From: Atherix ibis
Taxonomy: Eukaryota > Arthropoda > Insecta > Diptera > Athericidae
NCBI GenBank assembly: GCA_958298945.1
Contig: OY282605.1
Coordinates: 32,590,811-32,654,810 of the forward strand
DNA length: 64,000 nt
Direction of reading: 5' to 3'
This document shows positions 31,905 to 43,455 of the stretch, piece by piece. Numbering within the stretch: the stretch's first letter is position 1; the number at the start of each line of letters is the position of its first letter. The position numbers were made by a program, and so were the translations under genes. The notes under the pieces are model-generated. The model saw only the letters and a list, made by a program, of their open reading frames with translations, was not told the origin of the DNA and searched no databases.

Positions 31905-33150
31905 GATGGGCTTTAAAAAAATAAAATAATTAAAAGAATGGCCAAGTTTCATTAAATGGATTTGCTTTTGCTGCTGGACAATATTTAAAATAAAAATCTT
32001 TTTTAACAATGAACTTACCAGCCACCACTCAAAATACGAAATTTACAGGATACTGATTTTCTGTCACATCCCATTTTACGGACTTTTTTCACATGTTAAT
32101 AATTTTTTCTTTAATCTGGAAAGTTTAGCTTATTACCAATAGGTTTCCGGAATTCCTTCAAAAATATCACGGATGACAGTATATTTATTACAATATCTTA
32201 AAATGCTCTTTTTCAGTGCTGTTCCATTTCTTTTCATTTTCTTAATGTAGATGAGAATAGTTCCTTTTTAATTGAATTTTATTTTTTAAATTTTTCATCT
32301 GAAAAAGGATTAATTTATTTCCTGTAAGATAAAATGGGAAATTGGAATGTAAGATACAAACCACAGTTAGAAACGAATTGAGTTCGTAAGTCCAGTTACC
32401 ACTACTCTAAAAAAAAATTGCTGGTTAAAATGCACTCAGTTTTATTTAAAATAAATCTAAATTTTCTTAAGATCAAAAATAATTAAGAACAATTTTTTTA
32501 AAATATTTTCCAAGGATAACGTTCTCACTAGCAAAACTAGATCAATTTTCTTGAGCCATAAAAATTTCGTTCAAATTTACATTTAAACACAAAACAAACC
32601 CGAAATTTAGATACCCACCTTTCTTGTGTACTGTTGGAAATAGTGCCTGAAAATATGTAGTAAGTCATTTGGGAAACTCTTATTTAAAAAAATAAAAAAA
32701 CTCGGTTTCCTTAATTATTTTATCGTGTCAAATTGATTGGAACATTTGGACAAAATGAGACTCTGAACATTTTAGTGATTTGTACAAGAATGCAATTTTG
32801 GGAACCGGAGCATGTGTACTTGGCGATTTTTATCACAGTCAATAATTGTTTCACATAAGTAAGCATGTAACATGATTGGTTGTCTTAATTTTCCGACTAG
32901 CTTGCGAAATTATTGTCCGCCTTGGCCGCCACGGCAACATTAAACAGAAACAATCGAGGAACACGTAATCTGTCAATGCCATTGCGGTATGTGATTTTCC
33001 ATTTACTTTCACTTTGAACTACAAAATGTGGTTGGGGGAGTTAGTTTTGGGAATGAATGCTTTGGAAGATGGGTGGGGTAAGTGGGTGGTAGATGGTCGA
33101 TGGTGTTTAATAGTTGGTAGGTAATGTGTGGTAAGTTTTAGATGAAATGG
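31905..33150. other. Intron sequence, nothing recognised
   Basis: AT-rich DNA with a G/T-rich stretch near 33040-33130. No coding match. Confidence 0.4.
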
Positions 33151-33309
33151 AATACGTTTTTTTTTTTTTTTTTTTTTTTATTTTAAATGATATCTACAAC
33201 TACTTATGCTAGTAACAAGCAGATTTTTTACGGGAATATACAAGGACATGAAGACATGTGGAGGAAAACACCCATCGATGTTACCTCAGAACAGGGTAAT
33301 TTTATTTTA

Positions 33310-36008
33310 TCATTTTAAATAATCTCTCGGCCATCGCCGTTTTAAACGTCGATGGGTGTATACTGGAAGGGTGGGAGTGAAAAGTTCCCTTCCTAAAGGA
33401 TTAGGGTGGAAGGATAGGTGCGAATGGAATTTTTTATATCGGGAGATGCATAGTTCACGAACAAATGGAACATTTAGGTCACGGTGGATAACAGTGTTTC
33501 GCACATAAAAGGGGGCATTGACAATTTTACGAAGGATTCGGGATTGTAGGGATTGGATTGGAAGGGAGTTGGAATGCTTAGTCGAACCCCAAAGTTCTAG
33601 ACCATATGTCCATATTGGTTTCAGAACCGTATTGTACAGTAATAGTTTACTTGGTGTTGTAAGTTTCGATTTGCTGTCTAGGAGACGTAAGAATTGTTTG
33701 TATCGTCCGTTAAGTTCACGTCTTTTAGTTTTCGTATGAAGGTTCCAGGTTAACCGTTTGTCGAATATAAGTCCAAGGTAACGTACGCTATTTTTTTGTG
33801 GAATAATACTGCCGTTAGGGTTATGTCGGGAATTTGTTCTCGGCAGAGTGTGAAAGTTACATGAGCAGATTTTTGCTCATTTACCTTCACTCTCCACCTT
33901 TTGAACCAAGTTTCTAAGGAGTGGATGTGGTTCTGAAGGATACTAATGGCTGTGGAAGGATCTTTGTGATGTGTCAGGATGGCTGTATCGTCAGCATATG
34001 TTGCGGTTAGGATGTTGTTGTGGCAAGGAATGTCATGGGTATAAATGTTATATAGGATAGGACCTAGGATACTTCCTTGAGGGACACCGGCGGAAATTGG
34101 ATAAATGTCAGAGTACTCCATATTTTCAGCTACCTGAAAATATCGGTCTGAGAGATAAGATTTAAGGATGTGGAAATAACTCGAGGGTAGGACTCGCTGC
34201 AACTTCCAAAGCAATCCAGGGTGCCATACACGGTCGAAAGCATGCGAAATGTCAAGAAACACTCCTGGGCAGTATTCCTTTCGCTCTAGCGAACACGCTA
34301 TGTAGTCGACTACGCGATGACACTGCTGGATAGTGGAATGCTCAGGTCGAAATCCAAACTGATGCTGAGGAATGACACCCTCGGTTTCAAAAATGGGATA
34401 AAGGCGTTTTAGGATTAATTTTTCTAGGATTTTTGATAACATGGGAAGGAGGCTTATAGGTCTATATGAGGTGGGAAGGTTTTTGGGCTTATTGGGTTTT
34501 GGGATCATCTTAATTATGGAAAACTTCCACAGGGAAGGAAAAAATGATGTGCGGAGGATACTATTATAAATATAGGTTATAAGGACGAGGGTTTTTTTGG
34601 AAATTTGTTTCAGGATTTCTGAAGTTATTAAGTCATATCCTGGGGCTTTTCTATTGGAAAGGTGTTCTATTGTGAATTTAACTTCGGAAGGAGTGAAAAA
34701 CTTAGGAGGTGGACTTATGGGCAACTGAGTTGATATTTGTCGGAATATTTGTTCGTCATGCAGAATGTCTTGGACATCTTCGTGAGGCTTAAAGATGTTT
34801 TCTAAGTGTTTGCCGAAGATGTCGGCTTTCTGTTTATCTGTTTTTGCCCAGGTTCCGTCGGTATTCCGGAGCGGGTGTGTAGCTGTTTTGTATTTGAGAA
34901 TTCGTCGGGTAGCTGTCCAGAGTGACTTATTAGTTGTCAGTGATTCTGTGTATTCAGTAAATCGTTCGTTGTTATAATTAATTATTTCTTGTTTCAGTTC
35001 TCGTTGTAGTTGGTTTAGTCTTTTCTTCTCATTTGGCATTCTTGAACGTTGCCACTGGGCCCTGGCTCGACGTTTCTCGCTTATCAAGCTGCGAATTTTT
35101 TGAGGAAGATTATAGTCATGTTCTCGTATGGTTGGTTTCTTATGAGTTATGTGGGCGTTAGTGATTGAGTTCTGTATGCAAACAGTTAACTCGTTTACGG
35201 CATCGTCTATTTCTTGTACGTTCTTAAGGCTTTGTTGTAAATGAATCTGTTGGTCTAAGTTTTGTCTAAAAATGTCCCAATCAACTTTCCCATTTACAAG
35301 TTTGGCAGGATAGGATTTTAAGGAAGGAGAAGTGTCTAGTGTTAGGAGAACAGGGGAATGGTCGGAATTCAGGTCAAGGAGTGTATCTATGGAAGTATTA
35401 ATGGAATGTATGGGTGTGGTTATGAAATAATCTAGAATATCGGGAAGGTTTCTGACACTGGTCGGCCAATATGTGGGCGTGGGAGGAGATAGGACCTCAA
35501 GAGTGGTATGGGAGAGGAGTTTTTGGAGAATCTTTCCTCGGGGATTCGAAACACGGCATCCCCATTTAGGGTGCTTGGCATTATAATCTCCTCCCGCGAT
35601 GAAGGATTTTCCAATTGATTTGAAGAAGGAATCAAATTGTATGGGAGTTAATTTTTTATTTGGAGGACAATAAACAGATGCAACGTTAAAGGTAAAGGAT
35701 TTACATTGAAGGGTAATAACTATTGACTGAAGGGATTCGGTGGCAGTTTGTGAGTGGAAGGAATGATTTAAGGAATTTCTAATAAGGATGGCAGTTCCAC
35801 CGTGTGCTTTGTTGTCTGGATGGTCAGTTCTGTATGTTTTGTAGTCACGTATAGCAAAAAACGACCTGGACGTAAAGTGAGTTTCTGTAATCAGTGCAAC
35901 GTCTATGCGTTTGTTATGTAAGAGAATGTCTAGTTCTTGTCGGTGTAAAGTCAGTCCGTTAGCATTCCAGAGAAGGATGGATAGGGATTTATCGGTTGAC
36001 GAGAACAT
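33310..36008 (-). CDS. LINE ORF2: endonuclease and reverse transcriptase, one frameshift
   Basis: ATG at 36008. The N-terminal APE-type endonuclease (about residues 8-235) has WNANGL, ITETHF, GGTAILI, DYNAKHPKWG, LDYFIT and SDHSPV. The reverse transcriptase (about 430-720) has SYRPISLLPMLSKILEKL, HQFGFR, FLDISHAFDRVWH (first Asp), AGVPQGSILGP and TYADDTAIL (catalytic YADD). The continuous frame ends at 33750, but homology goes on in another frame from about 33815 (GSIIPQKNSVRYLGL, PIWTYGLELWG, VIHRDLNVPF) to a stop at 33310-33312, as in the sister copies. A one-base loss in gccgtta (33811-33817) explains it, giving about 900 residues in total, normal for jockey ORF2. All catalytic motifs are intact; only this shift inactivates it. 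ORF2 starts directly after the ORF1 stop. Confidence 0.93.
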
Positions 36009-36797
36009 TTATTTATTCATATTGCTTGTTAGTGAGGAAATGGCGGTTGTTAAAGCAGTTAACAGAGGAGTGAGAAGAAGAGTAATTTCTTGAATTAATT
36101 TGTTGGTTATTGTGGAAAGAAGTGTTGTTAGGTCTGAGGAGGAGGATAATGGGGGAGGAATAGGAACATGACTACCATTTTTCTGCTGTTGTTGTTGTTG
36201 CTGCTGTTCCTGGTGTTGGTGATGTTGCTGGCGCTGTTGTTGGTGCTGCTGCTTATGTTGTGGTTGCTGTTGTTGTTGATGAGGAGGTTGATGTGGATGG
36301 TTTTGTTGTTGAGGTTGTTGTTGCTGCTGTTGATGTTGTTTCTGCCCAGATGCAATCTCAGCAAATGTCAGGTTTCGTCGCACTGGCAATGATGTTAGTC
36401 CCGTCCTATTTGTGGATGTATTATTATTTGGGCGTATTTTTGTCTGCAGCATTTTATATGTGGAGCAGCCTTTGTAGTTTGCCGGGTGGCTTCCAGCACA
36501 AAGTACACACCTTGCTGGATTGTCTCGCGTTTTAATGCATTCTGCGGTCAGGTGTTCCCCCGCACATTTTACGCATTTTGGCGTGTGCCGACAGTATGAT
36601 TTGGTGTGGCCGTACTGTTGACATCTGTGGCATTGAACTATGTACTTAGTGGGATAAGGCTCCTCCACTTTGATTCTTGTATAGACAAGCGTTGGAATAC
36701 GTTGTGCAATTTTTTCATTTTTCTCCATCATTAGATCCAGAACGAGTTGTTGGGCATTGTGGACCCCAAAAAATGGGTGGGTGATTTTTCTTTTCAT
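36009..36797 (-). CDS. LINE ORF1 (gag-like, zinc knuckles, Gln/His-rich), 5' truncated
   Basis: 262 residues from the first Met. Around residues 53-110 there are three consecutive zinc knuckles: CHRCQQYGHTKSYC, CVKCAGEHLTAEC and CVLCAGSHPANYKGC, the nucleic-acid-binding end of jockey/I-type ORF1 proteins. A Gln/His/Pro-rich tract (about residues 155-205) follows, then a hydrophobic Leu/Thr-rich C-terminus. Full-length family ORF1 proteins are around twice as long, and no coding homology continues above 36800, so the N-terminal part was lost by 5' truncation. The annotated Met is only the first available one. The stop TAA is directly followed by the ATG of ORF2. Confidence 0.88.
   Translation of the reverse strand: MKRKITHPFFGVHNAQQLVLDLMMEKNEKIAQRIPTLVYTRIKVEEPYPTKYIVQCHRCQQYGHTKSYCRHTPKCVKCAGEHLTAECIKTRDNPARCVLCAGSHPANYKGCSTYKMLQTKIRPNNNTSTNRTGLTSLPVRRNLTFAEIASGQKQHQQQQQQPQQQNHPHQPPHQQQQQPQHKQQHQQQRQQHHQHQEQQQQQQQQKNGSHVPIPPPLSSSSDLTTLLSTITNKLIQEITLLLTPLLTALTTAISSLTSNMNK
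36168..36370 (-). repeat. CAG/CAA-CAT codon repeat encoding Gln/His tract
   Basis: Degenerate trinucleotide-rich segment within ORF1 encoding runs of Gln with His and Pro. On the plus strand it reads as Leu/Val-rich open frames (36168-36392, 36260-36535), which are artefacts. Confidence 0.9.
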
Positions 36798-36839
36798 AGC
36801 TCAGCCATGAATTTAAAAAGATTAAATTCAGCTAAGGAA

Positions 36840-37700
36840 ATTGTTCTCCTTTAAGGATAATGTCTTTTATTCGTATTTTTTTTTCTATTTTATTTGAAAT
36901 AATTTTTTCTCTAATTTCGTATTTTTTTTTATAACTAAAAATATTCTTATTTTTCTGCTTTTGTAAAAGTTTTATTGAAATTAACAGGAATATTTTCTTA
37001 GATTTCATCGAAAATTCCTTCAAACTCTTCGATTTCGCTTCGATAAGAATTTAAGTTTTTGAAAAATGAACAAATTTTGTCAGATAAAAAAAATTAATTT
37101 AAAAAGTTTTGTTTTTCATTTATTTTTATCGATATTGACAACTATGAATACAGGATGGCACCTTAGAAGACTAAATGATATAAAACAAAAATAACTTTTA
37201 CAAACACAAGTTTTTCAGTAATTTTTTATTACAATATTTTTTTTTGTGTGAAATATAATTAATGAATTTGGCCTTTCCCATCACCGTCGACGGTCGACTC
37301 CACTCGCCTTCCCTTCGTTAAGCTCCTTAAAGTTTTTTTTGTCTTCCCAATTTTAACACCTTCCTAGCCATTCCCAACCTCTCACCTCCCTCTTATTAGC
37401 TTGAAGTTTTTCCTTTCTACCTTAATATTTTTTTTTTAAAATAATTTTTAATTTAACCTCATTATTTTTCTGAGATTTTTTGCGTCTCTCTCTTTTCCAC
37501 ATCCATGCAGAAATTAATACTTTTAGGTGTCTCCCTTTATTCCTAAGTGTCCAGACATGACTTCTTTTTGTTCTGGTTGATGTGAGAGCACATCCACCCC
37601 CCAATCTATGCATAAAATTAGCAAATCAAGGCATTCTCTGAGTATGGTCGTCGCTGGCCATATTTCTGCTGAAGTTCGGTTTTTTAAAATTCCCTATTTT
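36840..37700. other. Intron sequence, nothing recognised
   Basis: AT-rich, with a GC-richer patch at 37270-37320 containing a cgtcgacggtcgac dyad. No protein match. Confidence 0.35.
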
Positions 37701-37739
37701 TATCACATATTCAGAAGATATTAAACCATTTTCCATGAC

Positions 37740-38480
37740 CGTACGCATTGTCTCAGGTCCTTAATGTCAGAATTGGAAGAGAATGTTCTCCTGAAGTTCT
37801 TGAAATGTTCGAGGGTTATTTACGTAAATCCTTGCTTTCAAGTAGAACCACAAAAAGGAGTTTGGTGACGTCAAATCAGGTAAACGCGGAGGCCAAATGA
37901 ATTCAGAATTTTTTTAAATTAATAGTTCACCAAAAATTTTCTCGGATGAGGTTAATCGATGCCCTGGTAGTAAACGCACTAGCTCCATATTGTTGGAACC
38001 ATACTTCCTGATTATCTCCGACTGCTGATTTAAAAAAAAAAACTGTTTTGGCTGACCTTCCTCATCTTTAAAGAAATAATACAGTCGTTAGGGTCCCACT
38101 TAGGCATGGTCCTACGCTAATTCCCAAAACCACTTAATATTCCATTCTACTTTAATTTCCTTATCCAGCGTTTTTTTTAAAAAACTCCTTAAAAAGACAC
38201 CAGCATTCAGAAACATGGAAATACAAACACCAGTTTTCAGAACCGAAAATCCAATCGTAGATAAACACCCATATTGATCAAAGACAACAACCCAAAACAG
38301 GACGAAAGCATAGCATCGCTTTATAAAAACGACAATCGAGAATGACATTTTTAACAACAGAAAATACACAGGTTGTGAAACAAAGCGAATACAAAGATCG
38401 CGATGTATTACAAACTATCAGAAAAAGTAATTAAAAAATCACAAACAAATTTTTTTAGGTGACTTATTTTTGAATAATGA
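37740..38480 (-). pseudogene. DD41D-type transposase relic, copy 7
   Basis: Minus strand: FKDEEGQPKQ-like block (about 38085-38050), WFQQYGASAFTTRAS and INLIRENFGELL (about 38005-37925; second Asp replaced by Tyr), WPPRLPDLTSPNSFLWFYLK (about 37905-37845; third Asp replaced by Asn) and ARIYVNNPRTFQELQENI (to about 37790). Counting through this copy gives 41 residues between second and third catalytic positions, the reason for calling the family DD41D. Upstream 38100-38480 aligns with 29780-30250. Both substituted acidic residues and internal stops show it is dead. Confidence 0.8.
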
Positions 38481-38550
38481 TTTGAATTTTGCGCCATTTA
38501 GACGGTAAAGTGTTGCCAACGGAAAATAAAGACAGTGTGACAGCTACTAA
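38480..38550 (+). mobile_element. 5' leader fragment of DD41D family, head-to-head with copy 7
   Basis: gatttgaattttgcgcc, gtgttgccaacgg and gtgtgacagct match the leaders at 30250 and 62470. The fragment stops at about 38550, where LINE sequence takes over. Confidence 0.65.
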
Positions 38551-38559
38551 AAATTACGT

Positions 38560-39040
38560 GTACATATACGAAAATCTGACGTATATCGAACGAATTACCT
38601 TCTTTAATCTAAGGTACCTAGGATTGAACTTAGACAAACGCTTGACATGGAACTCAAAAGAATTAAAATTATGATACCTACAATTACTTCGATTTCTAAA
38701 CTGAAATCAATATGGACTAATGGACTAGAACTCTGAGACCCTAGTAAGCCTTCCAACTCCTTTTTATGTTTGCAATACTGTCATTAATCGTGATCTTGAA
38801 GTCACATTTGTTTTTGATGTGGCTGTGTATCGTTATAAAAAGTTCCATTCTTGTGGAATCACCTATCGAAGACTTAATCGTCACCTCTCGCGTGATTTAC
38901 GAAAACACTGAGGCTTAAATGAGGTCGTGTGATTTACTAAAATACTGAGGCTTCGATGAATGTTTACACCCCATAACATTTTTCACGTTAATTAATACTA
39001 TTATTCAAATCTGCTTATTATTATGTTGTAGTTGTAGAGA
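38560..39040 (+). pseudogene. Jockey-like LINE 3' fragment
   Basis: Plus strand encodes RYLGLNLDKRLTWNS (from about 38610), then degraded WTYG-region debris, VINRDLEVTFV, YRYKKFHSCG and YRRLNRHLSRDL, matching the C-terminus of ORF2 at 33310-33800. A 3' UTR-like stretch (caaatctgcttattatta..., gttgtagttgtagag) ends near 39040. No poly(A) remains. Confidence 0.75.
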
Positions 39041-39044
39041 TGTG

Positions 39045-40955
39045 TCCTCCCTAATCGAGTTGAGCTATTGTCTAAATAATCCCTTCTTCGGTATAAAAAT
39101 TAAGTATTTATTAGAAACTTTATACCAAAGAAAGGATTATTCTTTGAAAAAAATGTAGATAGCTAATATTCGATACGAAAGATATTTTTAAAATAATTAA
39201 CACTAAAACCAATTTTTACTGAATACAATTTTCTAAGCTGAATAAAGGGAATTTTCTAAGCTGAATATCGTGTTTTTTCTCAATTTTGTTATTTTTGCTT
39301 AGCCGATTGCGAAAAGGAAATAATAAATCAATGACGTAGCGTAGGAGTTACGAAATAAGAGTGGAAGGAATTCCCAGTAAGAATGAATGTTTTTGAATTT
39401 TTGCCTAAGCCTAAGTAAAACAGAAAAATTCGGCGAAAAATCGACTTTGTTTTCAGCAAAGGTATGCCATAAGGAAACATTGATTTTTTTTTTGTTGCGT
39501 ATATATTTATTTTGTTGTATTATTATTATTTTTTTTTGCCCTTTTGTGATATGTTTAAGTACATAGTTAAGTTGTGCGAAACTTCCTTTTTTCATGTTCA
39601 TTAAATTCTTTTTTAGCAATTTGCCAACCGAAAAAATTCAGTTTAACAAAAGTTTTTCGAAACGGAAATTGTTATAAAAAAAAAAGAAAGCTTTCTTATT
39701 ATGGAAAAAAGGATGGGAGCAGTGTTGAAGGGAATAGCGTGAACATTGTGTACCCTTAAACTTTTACTGAAAGAAAGAATTTTTGCAAAGTTTTTTTTCT
39801 CTTTTAGCTATTTTTTTTTTTGCAAGTTTATTTCTTGATCTCTTGTCGTCCTTTGCATGCCTACGTGAAAAGATTTCTTCATATTAAAAAAAAAAAGGTG
39901 AAAAACAACATAAAACTTTTAACTTAAAGGCGTAATCTGCTAATGTATTGTAGAATGAAAAAAGGCAAAAGAAATGAGCAACTTTTTCCTCCAAGACTAG
40001 TCAATAATTAGCCAAATCTTTAATAATGAGCATAATCACAAGGAAAAAGGATGCGTTTAAATAATTTCGAAAATTATCCTAATTATCCTATAGGACTGTT
40101 TGAAATTTATTAATTAAGGTCAATTGAATGAGGCTGAAGAATCCTATAATCTGGATAAAATTTGTAAAATAAAAGGAAATTAATCAAATCTTCGCCTGAG
40201 GAGGTAAGTATTTTTCTTTAATGAAACATTTTATTTAAGGGATAACATTTTAGGGGATTATTTTTATAGTTTCTTTTTTTTTGTAATAAGGGAAAAGAAT
40301 ATTTTTTTTTTTTATAAACGAGAGTTTTTTTCCTTTTTGTATTTATAGAAGTTTGGCTTTATTATTTGAAATAATAAAAAATGATCCTTAAAATGGGATA
40401 ATCTGCCAATTAGAAAAATTTAGTTTAAAGGTGAAATTTTTAATTTTAAGATCAATATTAATTATTTTTTATTGTCACTACAGCCGTTTATGGGTTTGGC
40501 CCTCGTTAAGAATAGCTTCCCATACTTTTAGGATGATGGCGTTTCCCTCCAATTTGTGGTCCTGAATTTTCTATAAACAAAGTGTTCCTTGTTTTGCATT
40601 TTTCTTGCCCGGGCAGGACAAGTCTTATAATTTTATTTTATTTTCTAGTTCTTCCCTTTTTTACCCCCCCCCCCTACTCTTTTTGTTTGACCATTAGTTA
40701 TCCCCTTTTGTTTGTATAAGTGTAGGTGGAAGGAGTTACTTGTCTTTATTATATGTATCAGATTTTATCTCTGTATTCCGCTAAAGTTGCGATGACCAAT
40801 TATGAGTTTAGTTTTTGTCCATTTAATTTGGAGCTTTTTCTCTATATTTTCTATGTATGTGAAAAATCAGAAAAAATGTCTTCCATTTTTAAATTAATAT
40901 CTTCAATAGTCGGTCCTTTTTCGTCTTATCCCCAGATCCATTGCTGAATTGTTTC
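39045..40955. other. Intron sequence, nothing recognised
   Basis: AT-rich, with a C-run near 40664-40674. No coding match. Confidence 0.4.
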
Positions 40956-40959
40956 AAGC

Positions 40960-41788
40960 CTATGGCAAATTTTGTGTTTTTTTCACAAATAATTTATTTA
41001 TTCATGAATATCTATTTTGTCCCCTTCAAAGTAATCCCCACCAGATATTATACACTTGTGCAACGTTTTTTCCAATCCTCGAAGCACTTCAAAAAATTAT
41101 TTTTTGTGATCTTGTTCAGCTCCTCCTTCGATGCCGTCTTTATCTCCTCAATCGTAGCTAAACGTCGCCCTTTAATGGGGCTCTTCAGTTTCGGGAACAA
41201 GAAAAAGTCACAGGGGGGCATATCTAGGGAATACTGTGGCTGCGGCATTATTAGTGTGTTGTTTTTGGCCAAAAATGCCTTTGCATAACTTGCAGGTAAT
41301 ATTCCTTATTGACCGTTCTACCCTGTGGCAAGAACTCATGATGCACCACGCCCCTGCAATCGAAGAAAACTGTAAGCAAAACCTTCACATTCGACCGAAC
41401 TTGGCGCTTTTTTTGGTCTTGGTTCATGCGGCAGCTTCCATTGGGATGATTGAGCTTTGGTTTCCACGTCATAACCATAAAACCATGATTCGTCACCAGT
41501 TATGACCCTCTGGAGCAAATTTGGATCGTCTCGGACAGAGTCCAACAGCTCCTTGGCAATGTTAATGCGATACTGTTTTTGGTCGAAATTGAGCAAAAAT
41601 AGAAGACAAGCCAAAACACGTGCAAGGAAAGCAGCTGTCAAAAATTAACTGAACATTCAAACTGGGCGAATTCGTCGGCATAAGTGAGTGACATGAGTAC
41701 CAACATAACGCCACAAAAAATCGTAACCCGCGGAATATACGTAACCCGCGGAAATTCAAAATTCGCGATACTTTTTGAACAGACCTCG
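40960..41788 (-). mobile_element. Mariner (SETMAR-like group) relic with one terminal repeat
   Basis: The right edge on the plus strand (about 41766-41788, tttttgaacagacctcg next to TA) looks like a terminal repeat. Minus strand: FDQKQYRINIAKELLDSV, VITGDESWFYGYDVETK (first Asp), SSQWKLPHEPRPKKA, VLLTVFFDCRGVVHHEFLP, GRTVNKEYYLQVM, then a deletion removing the second-Asp block, then PQYSLDMPPCDFFLFPKLK (third Asp), ATIEEIKTASKEEL, FEDWKKR and a shifted KCIISGGDYFEGDKI. The N-terminal helix-turn-helix is mostly missing. No partner terminal repeat was found on the left. Confidence 0.85.
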
Positions 41789-41789
41789 T

Positions 41790-42030
41790 AGACTCCAGAT
41801 CGCACCATTAACGCTATCGGCTATGGCGCATAAGGCATCATGTGAGACCGTTCTATAGGCTTCCGTGACGGAGAGATGTGCAAGTGCTGTTTTTATGTAT
41901 TTTACATTAACACTGTTAAGTAAATTACCTCAGCCATTAGCCCCATAGGTAAGCATTGGCAGCGCTAATCCTTTATAAATTATGGATTTAACTCTATGAG
42001 TAAAAAACTTGTGGGCATCCCTTCGTAACA
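41790..42030 (-). pseudogene. LINE C-terminal fragment (R1/LOA-like)
   Basis: Minus strand: IIYKGLALPMLTYGANG (about 41995-41945), VKYIKTALAHLSVTEAYRTVS, HDALCAIADSV. The xRxTxAYRTVSxxAxxVIAG block after the reverse transcriptase is characteristic of R1/LOA-type insect LINEs. The preceding mariner is inserted in or beside this sequence. Relic. Confidence 0.6.
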
Positions 42031-42224
42031 TCTTTGTTTACTCGTCCATATTTTGAAATAATTGCCGACTTCTTATCCGTAAGGTAGCGTTTTAATACTT
42101 AAAGTAGATATGTGCGGCAATTCGATCTGAGGGACGGTCTACTCTGTGCATCGTCTGTCAAATCTGTTTCTAGGGAAAATTATTTTTACGAACGCGTCTT
42201 CATTCATTTACATGATGTGTCCTT

Positions 42225-43110
42225 ATTTTCGAGAAGCTGGTATTTATCATGCTGGCATGATGAATACCAGCTTCTCGATAAAGGAATGTTATACAGCTTC
42301 ACAGAGAGGCCCATAAATCTTTCGAAAATACTTTTTTTCAAAGCGCCTTAGCTCAACGTTATTACTGCCCGTCATCGTCCATGCTTCGGACCCATATATT
42401 AAAGTCGACAGTTTGAAGGTCTTATAGGGATGAGTCTTGATCATCCAAAATATTTTGCTCAAACTTCATAGGCCTCTATTAGTCCCTAAAGATTCCTAAA
42501 ACGAACTTCTTAACAACCTCAAAGTTATATTGATCTACTATTGTGACATTCTGTTCTTATTGATGTCCACGTGTTTTATTTCGTGAGGAACTTGTATTTT
42601 TAATTCTGTCTTAATTTATATCAAAATCTTTCGAATTGGCTGCCTTCTTAAAAATAGTCCTCTCTGGCCTGGCAGATTATAAGACAACGAATCATCTCGG
42701 CGAACGCCAATTATTGATCGAAAAGTTTGGGAGATCCTGCCATTACCTTTACGGTGCATTCGAAATTTGTTGAGGTCATATCCCTTCACGCTGTCATAAG
42801 CTGTTCGGAAGTCAACAGATGGCAAGTGTAATCTTGAAATTCTCGGGTCTTCTACACGATTTGTCGAATCGTACAAATTTGATAGGTCGTTGATTGGCCA
42901 ATTCTAAAACTACATTGGTTATGGATAAAAGGAGCGTTCTCAAACGTTGGCTGGTAATGTTTTACAGACTCTCGCCCACCTCATATATCCAAAGTGGTAC
43001 CTTGTGATCAAATGGACATGATCTATGCAGACTGTGAGCTTCTTCTTACGGAGAAATTCGAGCTATCATGGTCACCATGATCAATACCAGGAGTGCGTTC
43101 GGGTTTAGCG
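42225..43110 (-). pseudogene. RTE-like LINE reverse transcriptase relic
   Basis: Minus strand, from high to low coordinates: YQPTFENAPF then HNQCSFRIGQSTTYQI, RQIV, KTREFQ, LPSVDFRTAYDSVKGY (catalytic Asp of the first motif), FGVRRDDSLSYNL-like block (GVRQGDSLS in relatives), then YKTFKLSTLIYGSEAW and FEKKYFRKIYGPL. This order is that of the reverse transcriptase widespread in insect RTE-like LINEs. The YADD motif region is not readable. Several stops and frameshifts. A fold-back duplication (42229-42278) lies at the low-coordinate end. Confidence 0.75.
42229..42278. repeat. Fold-back duplication, 23-bp arms, 4-nt loop
   Basis: Arms 42229-42251 and 42256-42278 are reverse complements with one mismatch, around ctgg, beside or within the RTE-like relic. 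Confidence 0.95.
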
Positions 43111-43199
43111 AACCCGAGGACTTAAATTGGTTTAGCATTAAATGAAATTTATAAAGTTCCTCACTGAAGCTCTATGAGTGGGATTACTTTTGAAAAAAA

Positions 43200-43455
43200 G
43201 TTGAACCACGGGAGTCGGGCGCCCCACGGTGTTGCTTACACCGTGCCAGACCAATATGAGGTGTCAATTGGCTGAATGGTTGTGACTGTGCTTGATACCC
43301 ACATCGCGAGAGCAGTCTTTGGACTGGTGGTAAGGAATACCAGTAATCTCGAAAAATAGTAAAGGCTTATGTAGGCTCTCCAACCGATAGTTAGAGTAAC
43401 TAGCTTGTAACTGCTTACTAATTATTAGCACAGGTTCTACTGCTGCTGAATGTAT
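43200..43455 (-). repeat. Dispersed repeat block, related to 8880-9125
   Basis: Its reverse complement aligns by eye with 8880-9125. It lies between a minus-strand RTE-like relic and plus-strand R1-like relics, in the position expected for the upstream part of the former. Confidence 0.55.

Larger units (their letters stand above)
33157..36800 (-). mobile_element. Jockey-like LINE, 5' truncated, nearly intact ORF2
   Basis: Minus-strand non-LTR retrotransposon. It starts within ORF1 at its right edge (about 36800), continues through complete ORF2, a ~130-bp 3' UTR and a poly(A) tail seen as 23 T on the plus strand (33157-33179). The long uninterrupted reading frame in an otherwise decayed intron makes this the youngest LINE here. 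The 3' UTR aligns with the ends of the plus-strand copies at 19030-19168 and 38900-39040, defining one family. No convincing target-site duplication was found. Confidence 0.93.

Noticed and set aside
36168..36535. Plus-strand Leu/Val-rich ORFs opposite the LINE
   Set aside because: They are the reverse reading of the Gln/His codon repeat in ORF1 and have no coding support of their own.
36690..36700. tggaatacg near the LINE 5' end as target-site duplication with 33148-33156
   Set aside because: It lies inside ORF1 coding sequence rather than at the element edge, so the match is coincidental.
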